From contig NZ_JAHCSG010000001.1 of the NCBI RefSeq assembly GCF_018474015.1, forward strand, positions 310,001 through 374,000: a DNA stretch of 64,000 nt. Reading direction: 5' to 3'. The notes beneath the pieces were generated by a model. That model ran no database searches and was not told where the DNA came from. It was given only the letters and a program-made list of their open reading frames with translations. Shown one piece after another: positions 18,977 to 29,856 of the stretch. This DNA comes from Williamsia sp. CHRR-6 (GTDB lineage Bacteria; Actinomycetota; Actinomycetes; Mycobacteriales; Mycobacteriaceae). The translations under genes were made by a program, and so were the position numbers. Each line of letters starts with the position of its first letter. Within the stretch, counting starts at the first letter, position 1.

Positions 18977-20452
18977 TCAGCAGTGATCGGCTCGCGCCAC
19001 CCGCAGCCGCGCCAGCGTCGAATCACGTCCCAGCAACTCGATCGACTCGAACAGCGGCGGGCTGATGTGCGAGCCGGTGACCGCCACCCGCACCGGACCG
19101 AACGCCTTGCGCGGTTTGAGATCCAACCCCTCGACCAGAGCCGACTTCAACGCCTCCTCGATCGCCGGAGTAGACCACTCACCCACCGACTCGATCGCGG
19201 TGATCGTGGCGTCGAGGACCGGTGCGGCGTCGGGACCCAGGTTCTTGGCCGCCGCCGCAGCGTCAATAGTCAGGTCGGCATCAGCGGTGTACAGGAACGC
19301 GATCAGCCCCCATGCATCGCCCAGAACCTGTACCCGCGTCTGCACCAGATCGGAGACTGTGGCAAACGCTGCGGTGTCGAGATCGGCGGGCAACAACGAC
19401 GATCGGTCCAGAAAGGCTCGCAGTCGCGACGCGAAATCAGCCGGGGCCAGACGGCGGATGTGTTCGGCGTTGATGGCGTCGGCCTTCTTCTGATCGAAGC
19501 GAGCCGGGTTCGAGTTCACCTGACGCACATCGAATGCCGCGATCATCTCGTCGAGGGAGAAGATGTCGTGATCGTCGGCGATCCCCCACCCCAGCAACGC
19601 CAGATAGTTCAGCAGCCCCTCGGGGATGAATCCTCGGTCGCGATGGTGGAACAGGCTCGACTGTGGGTCGCGCTTGGAGAGCTTCTTGTTGCCCTCCCCC
19701 ATCACGAACGGCAGATGCCCGAACTCAGGAACCGCATCGGTGACGCCGAGCCGGATCAGGGCCTCGTACAACGCGATCTGGCGTGGCGTCGAGGAGAGCA
19801 GGTCCTCGCCGCGCAGTACATGGGTGATCTTCATCAGCGCGTCGTCGACCGGGTTGACCAAGGTGTACAGCGGATCTCCGCTACCCCGGGTGAGCGCGAA
19901 GTCCGGCACCGTCCCGGCCTTGATGGTGGTGGTGCCGCGCACCAAGTCGTTCCAGCTGATGTCGTGATCGGGCATCCGAAGTCGGATGACCGCGGGCCGT
20001 CCGGCGTCGCGGTAGGCCTGCTTCTGTTCGTCGGTCAGGTCGCGGTCGAAGTTGTCGTAGCCAAGCTTCGGGTCACGTCCGCCCGCTCGGTGCCGCGCCT
20101 CCACCTCGTCCGGCGTCGAGAACGCCTCGTAGGCCTCCCCGGCGTCGAGCAGTCGCGCCACCACGTCGCGGTGGAGATCGGCACGCTGTGACTGTCGGTA
20201 CGGCTCATACGGTCCACCCACCTCGGGGCCCTCGTCCCACTGCAGGTTCAGCCAGCGCAGCGCATCGAGCAGCGCGGCGTAGGACTCCTCGGAGTCGCGG
20301 GCAGCGTCGGTGTCTTCGACCCGGAACACGAACGTGCCGCCGTGGTGGCGCGCAAACGCGTAGTTGAACAACGCGGTCCGCACGAGACCGACATGCGGGG
20401 TTCCGGTGGGTGAGGGACAGAAGCGGACGCGGACCGGGCTGCTGGACGACAT
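18977..20452 (-). CDS. gltX: Glutamyl-tRNA synthetase (probably non-discriminating)
   Basis: Class I synthetase charging Glu onto tRNA-Glu and, in organisms that lack GlnRS and use GatCAB, onto tRNA-Gln. The 491-residue protein has the HIGH-equivalent [24 protein letters not shown] and the KMSKS-equivalent KLSKRD. No glnS is seen and gatA, B, C all lie in this window, which supports the dual role (inference). The ATG at 20450-20452 begins [17 protein letters not shown], matching family starts. It is followed by tRNA-Gln and tRNA-Glu on the same strand about 100 bases downstream. Confidence 0.96.
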   Translation of the reverse strand: MSSSSPVRVRFCPSPTGTPHVGLVRTALFNYAFARHHGGTFVFRVEDTDAARDSEESYAALLDALRWLNLQWDEGPEVGGPYEPYRQSQRADLHRDVVARLLDAGEAYEAFSTPDEVEARHRAGGRDPKLGYDNFDRDLTDEQKQAYRDAGRPAVIRLRMPDHDISWNDLVRGTTTIKAGTVPDFALTRGSGDPLYTLVNPVDDALMKITHVLRGEDLLSSTPRQIALYEALIRLGVTDAVPEFGHLPFVMGEGNKKLSKRDPQSSLFHHRDRGFIPEGLLNYLALLGWGIADDHDIFSLDEMIAAFDVRQVNSNPARFDQKKADAINAEHIRRLAPADFASRLRAFLDRSSLLPADLDTAAFATVSDLVQTRVQVLGDAWGLIAFLYTADADLTIDAAAAAKNLGPDAAPVLDATITAIESVGEWSTPAIEEALKSALVEGLDLKPRKAFGPVRVAVTGSHISPPLFESIELLGRDSTLARLRVARADHC

Positions 20453-20497
20453 GGCGATCAGGTTATCGCCCACCACACCGCCGACTACGCGGCGCAC

Positions 20498-21325
20498 TCA
20501 GCGCAGCTGTGCGCGCAGGAACTCGAGCAGGTGTCGATTCACCTCATCAGGCTGTTCGAGGTACCCGTAGTGACCGGCCCTGGCCACCTCGCGGTACTGG
20601 GCGCCGGGGATGGCATCGGCCACTTCGCGCGCCAGATGAGGTGGCAATGTGCGGTCGTCGGTGAATCCGATGACCAACGACGGCACGGTGATCGCCCGAT
20701 AGGCGGCCCGACGATCGGCTTCCCCTGCGTGCAACTCCAGTTGCGCGCGAACACCTTTGGATCGCGTCTGACCGGAGAACCCGATGATGTCGAGCCAGTC
20801 GCGGGCACTGTCGTCGTCGTCGAGGGTGTGGCGTGAGAGGTTGAGGTGTGCGGTGACCGCCGCGTAGTACGGCGCGGGCAGTTCGATGTTGCGGTCGAAC
20901 AACTCTCGCTCCCCCGCGGCGATCGATTCCTGCAGTGGCCCGTTACGGCCATAGGTGGCCACCATGACCGCGCACCGCAGAAGATCCGGACGGGCCAGCG
21001 CCAACTCCTGCGTGATCCGAGCACCCAGCGAGGTGCCGATGACCGCAGCGGGCCCCGCCCCGAGGAATTCGATCAGCGCGGCGGTATCGGCCACCATGTC
21101 GTCGATGGTGAATCCCTCGACGCACTCACTCGACGGCGCCACCCCTCGGTTGTCGAAGGTCACCACGCGGTAGCCCGCCCGGACCAACGCCGGTTGCTGA
21201 TGGGCCTTCCACACCCGTCCAGGGCTACCGGTCCCCATCACCATCACCACCGGCGGGCCGCTGCCGGCGTCGTCGTAGGCAATCGAGATACCGTTGACCG
21301 CAGCGATTTTCGGCGCCACCACCAT
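20498..21325 (-). CDS. Alpha/beta-hydrolase
   Basis: A 275-residue alpha/beta-hydrolase. Oxyanion region GSGPPVVMVMGTGSPGRVW, nucleophile elbow GTSLGA (Ser near residue 98), acid Asp in GFTDDRTLPP and catalytic His in RAGHYGYLEQP form a complete triad. Closest general types are 3-oxoadipate enol-lactonase-like or ester hydrolases; substrate unknown. It starts eight bases after the stop of the FAH-family gene and ends 45 bases before gltX. A catabolic role together with the FAH protein is plausible. Confidence 0.85.
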   Translation of the reverse strand: MVVAPKIAAVNGISIAYDDAGSGPPVVMVMGTGSPGRVWKAHQQPALVRAGYRVVTFDNRGVAPSSECVEGFTIDDMVADTAALIEFLGAGPAAVIGTSLGARITQELALARPDLLRCAVMVATYGRNGPLQESIAAGERELFDRNIELPAPYYAAVTAHLNLSRHTLDDDDSARDWLDIIGFSGQTRSKGVRAQLELHAGEADRRAAYRAITVPSLVIGFTDDRTLPPHLAREVADAIPGAQYREVARAGHYGYLEQPDEVNRHLLEFLRAQLR

Positions 21326-21333
21326 CTTCTCGA

Positions 21334-22107
21334 TCAGCTCCTGTCCACAACGGGGTTGACCAGGGTCCCGATGCCCTCGACGGTCACCGACACCTCCTGG
21401 CCGGCGGTCATCGGACCGATCCCCTCGGGTGTACCGGTGAGGATCACATCGCCGGGCAGCAGTGTCATGATCGCCGAGATCCACTCGACGATCGCCCCGA
21501 CGTCGTGCACCAGCAGGCCGGTGCGGGACTGCTGCTTGACCACCCCGTCGAGCTCGGTGCGGATCTGCAGGTCCGACGGGTCCAGTTCGGTCTCGATCCA
21601 CGGCCCCAAGGGGCAGAACGTGTCGTAGCCCTTGGCTCGGGTCCACTGTCCGTCGACCTGCTGCTGATCGCGTGCGGTCACGTCGTTGGCCACGGTGTAG
21701 CCGAGGATGACCGAGGCGGCGTCGGCAGCGGCCACGTCTTTGCAGGGCCGACCGATCACGATGGCCAGCTCGCCCTCGTAGTCGACGCGAGAAGAGTTGG
21801 GCGGACGCATGATCGGTACGCGTGGACCGATGATCGAGGTGTTCGGCTTGATGAAGATCACCGGATCGTCCGGCGCGGCACCGCCCATCTCGGCCGCGTG
21901 CGCTTCGTAGTTCTTGCCGATACAGACGACCTTGCTCGCCAAGATCGGGGCGAGCAGCCGCACGTCGGACAACGACCACTGCCGACCCGTGAACGTCGGG
22001 GTGCCGAAGGGGTGCTCGGCGATCTCGCGGGCGACGGCGGAGTCGCCGTCTCCCTCGATGGCGACGAAGGCAACTCCGTCCGGACTGGCGATACGACCTA
22101 GACGCAT
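21334..22107 (-). CDS. Fumarylacetoacetate hydrolase-family protein
   Basis: A 257-residue FAH-domain protein resembling 2-hydroxyhepta-2,4-diene-1,7-dioate isomerase and acylpyruvate hydrolases. The metal-binding acidic residues appear in DYEGELAIVIGRPCKDV and GYTVANDVTARD, and the C-terminal GDVILTGTPEGIGPM is typical. The ATG at 22105-22107 starts MRLGRIASPDGVAF, as in its relative Rv2993c. It leads an operon with the alpha/beta-hydrolase and gltX. It acts in the cytosol on an unknown keto-acid. Confidence 0.9.
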   Translation of the reverse strand: MRLGRIASPDGVAFVAIEGDGDSAVAREIAEHPFGTPTFTGRQWSLSDVRLLAPILASKVVCIGKNYEAHAAEMGGAAPDDPVIFIKPNTSIIGPRVPIMRPPNSSRVDYEGELAIVIGRPCKDVAAADAASVILGYTVANDVTARDQQQVDGQWTRAKGYDTFCPLGPWIETELDPSDLQIRTELDGVVKQQSRTGLLVHDVGAIVEWISAIMTLLPGDVILTGTPEGIGPMTAGQEVSVTVEGIGTLVNPVVDRS

Positions 22108-22164
22108 GGTGCAGAGGGTATCCCACCACCCGGGACGCACGGCTGTCAGAGGTCGGCGACGTAC

Positions 22165-22170
22165 TACGAT
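22165..22170 (+). promoter_or_regulatory. Leaderless -10 box of the MFS gene
   Basis: TACGAT (TANNNT) ends eight bases before the ATG at 22179. No ribosome site lies in between. Confidence 0.5.
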
Positions 22171-22178
22171 ATGGAACT

Positions 22179-23411
22179 ATGCTCCCGAATAGTGGAACAG
22201 AGCGGACGACGGACCCGTCCGTCGCCCGGCGCTGGGCGATGCTCGTCGCATCCATCCTGGGCGCCATGGCCACCACCTGCGCCGTCAGCGGCGTCGGATT
22301 CCTGATCCCGGAGCTACACACCGGCGAAGGACTCTCCCTGGGCGCGGCATCAGTTCTGGCCGCTGCCCCGACGGTCGGGCTGATGATCGCGATCATCCCG
22401 TGGGGTGCGGCCCTCGACCGATTCGGCGAACGCCGCATCCTGCTGTTGTCGTTGTCCGGAACAGTCCTGGCCACCCTCGCCGCGACCGCCGCCTCGGCCG
22501 CCGACCTGGGTCACCCGGCCATCGGCGCCACTCTGCTGGTCGCTGGGATGACCTCGGCGGCCACCAACGGAGCCAGTGGGCGCATCGTCGTCGGCTGGTT
22601 CCCGCCACGGCGCCGCGGAACCGCGATGGGCATCCGACAGACCGCTCAGCCTCTGGGAATCGGGCTGTCGGCCTTGACGATCCCCGTGCTCGCCGCACAC
22701 CACGGGGTCACCGCAGGCCTCACGGTCGCAGTTGCGATGTCGGTGGTGGGCTTGGTCGCCGTGGCCGCGACCATCATCGACCCGCCGCGCACCGAGACAC
22801 CCCACGCCCACCACACCGACGCCAACCCCTACCGCGAGTCGACCTACCTGCAGCGCGTCCACGCGGTGAGTGTGCTGCTGGTCATCCCACAGTCGACGCT
22901 GTGGACGTTCGTCCCCGCCTGGCTGATCGTGAACCATCACTGGGCACCGGGCAGCGCGGGGATCCTGGTGACCGTGGCCCAGATCCTCGGCGCGGCCGGG
23001 CGAATCGCTGCAGGCCGATGGTCGGATGTGTGGGGCTCGCGAATGAAACCAATCCGGTTGATCGCACTCGCCGCAGCAGCCACGTCGTTGCTGCTGGCGC
23101 TGGCCGACACTGTGTCGACTCCGCTGGCGGCCACCCTCATGGTGATCGCGACCGTGGTGACCGTGGCCGACAACGGACTCGCGTTCACCGGAATCGCCGA
23201 GTTCGCGGGGGTCGGATGGAGTGGGCGTGCCCTGGCCATCCAGAACACCGGTCAGTACCTGGCCACCTCGGCGAGCACGCCGATCTTTGGCCACATCATC
23301 GACAGTGCCGGATTCCCGTGGGCGGTCGCGATCATGGCGGCCGCACCGCTGGTCGCGCTACCACTCATCCCACCGGACCACCCCGTGCCCGAGGCCAGCA
23401 TCACGGCCTGA
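22179..23411 (+). CDS. MFS transporter, 12-TM
   Basis: A 410-residue major facilitator. Hydrophobic segments fill the chain except for a cytoplasmic loop around residues 205-225 (HAHHTDANPYRES). The loop 2-3 signature reads GAALDRFGERRI, and GRIVVGWFPPRRRGTAMGIRQT follows. The C-terminal half repeats the pattern in AGRWSDVWGSRMKP. Relatives include Rv2994 and nitrate/oxalate-type or drug exporters; substrate unknown. It is divergent from the FAH operon and convergent with leuB (nine bases between stops). Confidence 0.9.
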   Translation: MLPNSGTERTTDPSVARRWAMLVASILGAMATTCAVSGVGFLIPELHTGEGLSLGAASVLAAAPTVGLMIAIIPWGAALDRFGERRILLLSLSGTVLATLAATAASAADLGHPAIGATLLVAGMTSAATNGASGRIVVGWFPPRRRGTAMGIRQTAQPLGIGLSALTIPVLAAHHGVTAGLTVAVAMSVVGLVAVAATIIDPPRTETPHAHHTDANPYRESTYLQRVHAVSVLLVIPQSTLWTFVPAWLIVNHHWAPGSAGILVTVAQILGAAGRIAAGRWSDVWGSRMKPIRLIALAAAATSLLLALADTVSTPLAATLMVIATVVTVADNGLAFTGIAEFAGVGWSGRALAIQNTGQYLATSASTPIFGHIIDSAGFPWAVAIMAAAPLVALPLIPPDHPVPEASITA

Positions 23412-23420
23412 CGGCAGGGG

Positions 23421-24428
23421 TCAGAGCAGCGCGCGAATCGCCGCACCGACCTGTGCGGTCGAGCGTCTTCCGCTGCGGGCGGCCAGATCTGCCGCCACCG
23501 CGCGCTCCACTCGCTGCGCGGCATCGACGTGGTCGAGGTGACGCAGCAACAGCGCCACCGACCCGATGGCGGCTGTGGGATCGGCAGTGCCGGTGCCTGC
23601 GATGTCGGGAGCGCTGCCGTGCACCGGTTCGAACATCGACGGGTTGGTGCGCGTCGCGTCGATGTTGCCCGAGGCCGCCAGCCCGATGCCACCGGTGACC
23701 GCGGCGGCGATGTCGGTGATGATGTCGCCGAACAGGTTGTCGGTGACGATCACGTCGAACCGCCCCGGGTCGGTGACCAGGTAGATCGTCGCTGCATCGA
23801 CGTGGCAGTAATCGGTTGTGACATCGGGGTAGTGCGCCCCGATCGCCTCGACGGTGCGCTGCCACATGGACCCGGCGTAGGTCAGCACGTTGGTCTTGTG
23901 CACCAGGGTCAGGTGTCGCCGGCGGGTACGTGCGAGGTCGAATGCATATCGCACCACCCGCTCCACCCCGAAGCGGGTGTTGACGCTGACCTCGGTGGCC
24001 ACCTCCTGCGGCGTACCGACACGGATGGCGCCGCCGTTGCCGGTGTAAGGACCCTCGGTGCCCTCGCGCACCACCACGAAGTCGATCTCAGGATCGCCGG
24101 CGAGCGGGGTGGCCACGCCCGGGAAGCGTTTGCTGGGACGAAGATTGACGTGATGGTCCAACGCGAACCGCATCCTCAGCAGCAGACCGCGCTCCAGGAT
24201 CCCCGGCGGGACCGACGGATCTCCGATGGCGCCCAACAAAATCGCATCATGGGCGCGAATCGACGCCAGGTCGGCGTCGGTGAGCAACTCGCCGTTGCGG
24301 TGGTAGCGGCGGGACCCGAGATCGAACTCGGTGCGCTGCACGCCCTCGACCACGGCGTCGAGCACGCCGAGAGCCTCGTCGATGACCTCGGGACCGATTC
24401 CGTCACCGGCGATGACGGCCAGCTTCAC
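23421..24428 (-). CDS. leuB: 3-isopropylmalate dehydrogenase
   Basis: Oxidative decarboxylation of 3-isopropylmalate in leucine synthesis, NAD-dependent. The 335-residue protein has GDGIGPEV, the substrate arginines in [19 protein letters not shown], the metal-binding [10 protein letters not shown] and the NAD segment [12 protein letters not shown]. The GTG start at 24426-24428 overlaps the serA stop (GTGA), so translation is coupled to serA. The family includes tartrate and homoisocitrate dehydrogenases, but the context favours LeuB. Confidence 0.96.
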   Translation of the reverse strand: MKLAVIAGDGIGPEVIDEALGVLDAVVEGVQRTEFDLGSRRYHRNGELLTDADLASIRAHDAILLGAIGDPSVPPGILERGLLLRMRFALDHHVNLRPSKRFPGVATPLAGDPEIDFVVVREGTEGPYTGNGGAIRVGTPQEVATEVSVNTRFGVERVVRYAFDLARTRRRHLTLVHKTNVLTYAGSMWQRTVEAIGAHYPDVTTDYCHVDAATIYLVTDPGRFDVIVTDNLFGDIITDIAAAVTGGIGLAASGNIDATRTNPSMFEPVHGSAPDIAGTGTADPTAAIGSVALLLRHLDHVDAAQRVERAVAADLAARSGRRSTAQVGAAIRALL

Positions 24429-26020
24429 GACAGGTCCACCAGCTCGATCAGGGTGGCCGACACCGATTCACCAACGGCAGCGACGAGATCGGCAGGTACC
24501 TCCCGGTCGACCCGCAGCAGCAGGGTGGCGCCGTCGCCCTCGGCGTCCTGCGACAGGCCGGCCGCGTGGATGTTGATGCCGGCGTTGCCCAGCAGCGTGC
24601 CGATCTTGCCCAACGAACCCGGCTGATCGCCGTAGGTGACCACCAGGTTGAGGCCCTCGGCGCGCAGGTCGAAGTTGCGGCCGTTGATGTTCACGATTTT
24701 CTCGACTTCGCGTGGGCCACTGAGGGTTCCGGTCACGTTGGCCGTCGAACCGTCGGCGAAGACTGCCTTGACGTCGACGATGCTGCGGTGGTTCGGGCTC
24801 TCGGTGGCCGTGCTGACCTCGCTGGTCACCCCGCGTGCCGCCGCGACGGCGGGCGCGTTGACGAAGGTGATCGGGTCGTCGAGCACCGCCGAGAACAGGC
24901 CGCGCAACGCCGACAGGCCCAGCACGTCGACCTGATGTACCGCCAGCTCACCACGCACGTCGACCTGCAGCGAGGTGGGCACCTGACCGGCCAACGCGCC
25001 GATCAGGACACCGAGCTTTCGGGTCAGCTCCAGCCATGGCGCCACCTCGTCGTCCACCGCCCCGCCCGTGATGTTGACCGCGTCGGGTACGAAATGCCCG
25101 GCCAACGCCAACCGCACGCTCTTGGCCACGTCTGTGCCGGCTCGATCCTGTGCCTCCGTGGTCGAGGCACCCAGGTGCGGGGTCACGACGACCTGGGGCA
25201 GCTCGAACAGCGGGCTGTCGGTGCACGGCTCGGTGGAGAACACGTCCAGGCCGGCGCCGCGAACCTGGCCCGCGACGATCGCATCGGCCAGGGCCTGCTC
25301 GTCGATCAGACCGCCGCGAGCGGCGTTGACGATGATGACGCCCTTCTTGGTGCGGGCAAGTTGCTCGGCTCCGATCATGCCGAGGGTCTCGGGAGTCTTG
25401 GGCAGGTGCACGGTGAAGATGTCGGCACGAGACAGCAATTCGTCCAGCGACACCAATTCGATACCCAACTGTGCTGCGCGGGCCGCAGAGACGTACGGGT
25501 CGTAGGCGATGATCTCAGTCTCGAAAGCCGCCAGCCGGGCGGCGACGAGCTGCCCGATCCGACCCAACCCGACCACGCCGATGGTCTTGCCGAAGATCTC
25601 CACACCGTTGAAGCTCGACCGCTTCCATTCGTGTGCGCGAAGCGTCGCGTCGGCAGCCGGGATCTGGCGCGCGACGGCGAACAGCAGGCTGATCGCGTGT
25701 TCGGCGGCGGTGTGGATGTTGGAGGTGGGCGCGTTGACCACCATCACGCCACGCTCGGTTGCCGCAGGTACGTCCACGTTGTCCAGGCCCACACCGGCGC
25801 GCGCGACGATCTTGAGGCGAGGTGCGGCGGCGAGTACCTCGGCGTCGACGGTGGTGGCCGAACGGACCAGGATGGCATCGGCGTCGACGACCGCTTCGAG
25901 CAGTTTCGGACGGTCGGGTCCATCGACCCACCGGACCTCCACGTCGTCTCCGAGTGCCTCGACGGTCGACGGTGCCAACTTGTCGGCGATGACGACGATC
26001 GGGCGGCCAGCTGTACTCAC
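24425..26020 (-). CDS. serA: D-3-phosphoglycerate dehydrogenase (long form)
   Basis: Commits 3-phosphoglycerate to serine synthesis. At 531 residues it is the long actinobacterial type: NAD-binding [14 protein letters not shown], active-site [20 protein letters not shown] (catalytic His), then the intervening ASB domain and a C-terminal ACT domain (from about residue 458, [19 protein letters not shown]) that in M. tuberculosis binds serine for feedback inhibition. AGGAGAA precedes the GTG at 26018-26020. It overlaps leuB by four bases. Confidence 0.97.
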   Translation of the reverse strand: MSTAGRPIVVIADKLAPSTVEALGDDVEVRWVDGPDRPKLLEAVVDADAILVRSATTVDAEVLAAAPRLKIVARAGVGLDNVDVPAATERGVMVVNAPTSNIHTAAEHAISLLFAVARQIPAADATLRAHEWKRSSFNGVEIFGKTIGVVGLGRIGQLVAARLAAFETEIIAYDPYVSAARAAQLGIELVSLDELLSRADIFTVHLPKTPETLGMIGAEQLARTKKGVIIVNAARGGLIDEQALADAIVAGQVRGAGLDVFSTEPCTDSPLFELPQVVVTPHLGASTTEAQDRAGTDVAKSVRLALAGHFVPDAVNITGGAVDDEVAPWLELTRKLGVLIGALAGQVPTSLQVDVRGELAVHQVDVLGLSALRGLFSAVLDDPITFVNAPAVAAARGVTSEVSTATESPNHRSIVDVKAVFADGSTANVTGTLSGPREVEKIVNINGRNFDLRAEGLNLVVTYGDQPGSLGKIGTLLGNAGINIHAAGLSQDAEGDGATLLLRVDREVPADLVAAVGESVSATLIELVDLS

Positions 26021-26260
26021 GCGAAGTTCTCCTGTGCTGTTCGGGGCGGCACGTCCGACGTAACGGTGACGGCTCGCAGATCAGCTTAGAGGGCACCCCG
26101 AGGGCCTTTTCACCCCGTCCACGGGTGTGCCGGGTGTGATCGAAGTGGCGATCAGCGGTCACAACCCGATAGATTGCGCGGGGCCCCGCTCGAATGACTT
26201 CGATTCCGATCCGGGGCCTCAGTCGGCCGAATGCGCCGACGCCGACGAAGTGGAGCACCC

Positions 26261-26920
26261 ATGGTGAAGAAGACGGCGGCCCTGCTCGCCACCGTGCTGT
26301 CGACGGTCCTCATGCTTTGGGGCGCCGGAACCGCATCGGCTGCACCCTCAGTGTTCGTCGGTGGCGGCTCAGGCATCGTGATACTGCAAAGCGGCGACCA
26401 GGGCGAGGCCTGCACCCTGACCACCATCGGCAAGGACTCGAGCAACCGGCTCATCGGCCTGACCGCCGGTCACTGCGGCAACGTGGGCCAGCTGGTGTTC
26501 TCCGAGCGCTACGCCAACCGGGGCCCGATCGGCCGGATCATCGTCTCCAACAACCCCCTCGACTTCGCGGTGATCGCGTTCGACGCGGCCAAGGTCGCGC
26601 CGGTTCGCAGCGTGGGTGGCGTGACGATCCGCTCCATCCAGACCGCTGCTCCGCAGTTCCCCGCGGTGCTGTGCAAGACCGGCCGCACCACCGGACGCAC
26701 CTGCGGCGTCACCTTTTTCTCCGACAACGCAAACCACTACAGCGCCATCTGCGTCGCCGAGGGCGACTCGGGCAGCCCGGTGGTCATCGGCGATCGTCTG
26801 GTGGGCATGGTCAACGCCTACTTCTTCACCGCTTGCATCGGACCGGAGACCGGCTCGAACATCGGACCCATCCTGGCTGCGATGAAAGCTGCGGGCGTCC
26901 AGGGTTACCGCGTCATCTGA
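26261..26920 (+). CDS. Secreted chymotrypsin-like serine protease (S1)
   Basis: A 219-residue exported protein. The signal peptide is residues 1-27 (cleavage after ASA). The catalytic triad is complete: His71 in TAGHC, Asp101 in NPLDFAVI and Ser170 in GDSGSPV. Six Cys (51, 72, 138, 148, 164, 192) can form three disulfides, the arrangement of Streptomyces alpha-lytic-like small proteases. No long prodomain is present, unlike alpha-lytic protease, so folding or activation may differ. It is single, between serA (divergent) and the glycosidase (convergent). Confidence 0.88.
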   Translation: MVKKTAALLATVLSTVLMLWGAGTASAAPSVFVGGGSGIVILQSGDQGEACTLTTIGKDSSNRLIGLTAGHCGNVGQLVFSERYANRGPIGRIIVSNNPLDFAVIAFDAAKVAPVRSVGGVTIRSIQTAAPQFPAVLCKTGRTTGRTCGVTFFSDNANHYSAICVAEGDSGSPVVIGDRLVGMVNAYFFTACIGPETGSNIGPILAAMKAAGVQGYRVI

Positions 26921-27326
26921 CGCGCCTTGCGCTGGGAGCGACGGCAGTTCCCACGGGGCTGTCAACCAAACCTCATCGCGTGGTGCGGGGTCCAGCCGAT
27001 AAGTCAGAAACCGACCTCGGTGGTGCGGTCGGGTGCGTGTACTCGAGACAACGCCCACTGATGTTGGTGACCTTCGCGTCGTGTCCGATGGCGGTGAAGA
27101 GTTCGAAGACTGTGTAGCCGCCCAAAGCTGCACACCGAGTTCGGCCGCGCGTGGGCGGCTGCCACCTGCCCGATTCCACGTCCGCACCCGTCAGTGGAAC
27201 GCGTTGCACCGACTACCTGAGACACCCGGTAAGGGCCGCGAGGATTGCCACGGTCAATTCCCCCCACGGCTCGACCAATCACAGCTCGATCAATGACTCG
27301 ATTGATCACGATCGATGCTCGGGGTC
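26921..27326. other. Gene-poor stretch between S1 protease and glycosidase
   Basis: No supported gene. A 78-codon minus-strand frame (26973-27209) has no ribosome site or recognisable motif. At 27292-27311 GATCAAT and ATTGATC form a perfect 7-bp inverted repeat around GACTCG. GC content begins to fall here. Confidence 0.5.
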
Positions 27327-27344
27327 ACCCGGTTCTCACCGGGT
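27327..27344 (-). terminator. Hairpin after the glycosidase gene
   Basis: ACCCGGT (27327-27333) and ACCGGGT (27338-27344) form a perfect 7-bp stem with loop TCTC, eight bases past the minus-strand stop. There is no T-tract. Confidence 0.6.
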
Positions 27345-27352
27345 CGCTTGAT

Positions 27353-28405
27353 CTATTTCCGCAGCAGAGTGAGCAACGGCTTAGGCCGCCAATCGGATGT
27401 GTACAGTGCTCCAAAATGCGACTCTCTGTCAAATTGCGAGAAGAAGTCGTTGGATGAATCGCGAATCATATAGATGAAGGCGGGACCTACGAAAGGACGC
27501 ACAGACCCAAAGGCTAGGATCTGTAGAGTCTGTATTGCCGCAGTCGGCTGGTCAAGCCCACCGAACGCCTGGGTGGGGGCACCGATTTCGGTGAACCATA
27601 TCTTTTTTTGTGCGTCACCATTTGCGATCATCACGCGATACGTGCGGTCGACGTCCGAGAGAGCGTTGTCCGGGTCGGTGGGCCAGCCCTCGTAGAAGAT
27701 GTATGGGTGCATTGCCATGGCATCGAAGGTTCCGCGCCCGCCGGCAGCGTAGAACTGCTGCAGGAAGGTCGGGGGAGCATCACCGCCGGTCGCCCTGGAC
27801 AGGCCCGCAAAGACCACGGTCGCATCGGGTTGCGCAGCCTTGATTGCCGGATAAGCCGCCGCCATCATCCGCGCGTACGCCGCTGCACGGTTGTTCTGAA
27901 ACCCCCAGAAGAGTCCCAAGTTCGGCTCGTTCCACACCTGGAAATCAGTCACGAACGTTCGGTAACGCGTGGCAGCCAGGAGGGCGAAGTTGGCAAAATC
28001 TTGAGGGTCGGGCGGATTTGTTCTTGTGATCCCGCCACCCGCCCACGCTGGCGTGAACATCAGATTCGCCAGCACACGTAGATTTCGTTGCCGAGCACCG
28101 AGGATGATTCGGTCAGGAACACTCCAATCGTAGACACCCCGCGAGCGCTCGATCTGGCTGCGATCGATCAAGACCTTGAGCCACGTAGCGCGAGTTGTCG
28201 CAACGGCGTCGAGCTCGCGGTTCAAGTCTGTGGGCGACAGCGTCAACAGCCGCGACGCCGCGCCGAAACCGTAACCGTCTGCCGGAACGGCAGGCGGCGC
28301 GGCTGAGGCCTGTGGCGCCATCGCGGTGGACACGGCTAGCGACGACGCCACGGCCATAGCAACTAGCAAATACGAAATCCACGTCCGTAATCTTTGCATC
28401 CGCAC
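27353..28405 (-). CDS. Secreted glycoside hydrolase, GH39/GH5-like TIM barrel
   Basis: A 350-residue exported protein. Signal peptide residues about 1-36 (ends QASAA). The barrel has a WLKVLIDRSQIE...YDW pattern, acid/base Glu160 in FQVWNEPN and nucleophile Glu273 in IWFTEIGAPT, as in clan GH-A enzymes such as GH39 PslG. Polysaccharide target unknown. Codon use and base composition differ from neighbours: one 60-base line inside (27421-27480) is about 42% GC, and A/T-ending codons are common. This suggests acquisition by transfer. The GTG at 28405 or an ATG two codons later can start it. Confidence 0.82.
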   Translation of the reverse strand: MRMQRLRTWISYLLVAMAVASSLAVSTAMAPQASAAPPAVPADGYGFGAASRLLTLSPTDLNRELDAVATTRATWLKVLIDRSQIERSRGVYDWSVPDRIILGARQRNLRVLANLMFTPAWAGGGITRTNPPDPQDFANFALLAATRYRTFVTDFQVWNEPNLGLFWGFQNNRAAAYARMMAAAYPAIKAAQPDATVVFAGLSRATGGDAPPTFLQQFYAAGGRGTFDAMAMHPYIFYEGWPTDPDNALSDVDRTYRVMIANGDAQKKIWFTEIGAPTQAFGGLDQPTAAIQTLQILAFGSVRPFVGPAFIYMIRDSSNDFFSQFDRESHFGALYTSDWRPKPLLTLLRK

Positions 28406-28728
28406 ATGATGTCATGAACGAGGCCCATTTGTGTTGCGAGACGGCGAAACGTTCTTCCTCAGCCAGAAAAGGCCGGTGGAATGGTCGTGCCGAGAGTTTT
28501 CACCCAAGCAGCGGGCGTAGGTGCTGCCTGGAGCGGATGTTCGATGGCGTCGGTGGTCTGACCGGTCGGTCCGTTGACTGGCTGTGCGCGGACTCGAACA
28601 CAACGCGCCGGCCGACATCACCCCGCGCACCGGCTTGCGCGTCGGCCGCGCCGCTCGATCAGCTCATCAGCGCCGCAGCGAGCGCCCAGCGCGCACACAC
28701 GAGATCAACGCTTCGGAGCGTCGCCCGG
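28406..28728. other. Intergenic stretch between glycosidase and ilvC
   Basis: No supported gene or RNA. The glycosidase promoter must lie at the left end; no clear -10/-35 pair was found. Composition returns to high GC from about 28600. Confidence 0.5.
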
Positions 28729-28764
28729 CCGATCACCACACTCGGTTCCGAGTGTGGTGATCGG
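28729..28764 (-). terminator. Long palindromic terminator after ilvBNC
   Basis: Two perfect 17-base arms (CCGATCACCACACTCGG and its complement) flank TT, 26 bases past the ilvC stop. No T-tract follows on either strand, so operator function is a minor alternative. Confidence 0.75.
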
Positions 28765-28789
28765 AGTGGCGATCACGTGCTCCGACCGG

Positions 28790-29815
<1,026 letters not shown>

Positions 29816-29856
29816 TCACTTTCGGTTCGAACTCGAGGTTCTGGTGGGGATGGATC

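Noticed and set aside
26182-26218. Stem GGCCCCG/CGGGGCC in the 5' region of the S1 protease
   Set aside because: Large loop and no conserved riboswitch features; a chance pairing is likely at this GC.
28729-28764. Perfect 17-bp palindrome as a regulator operator
   Set aside because: Its place just after ilvC and away from any start codon fits a terminator better.
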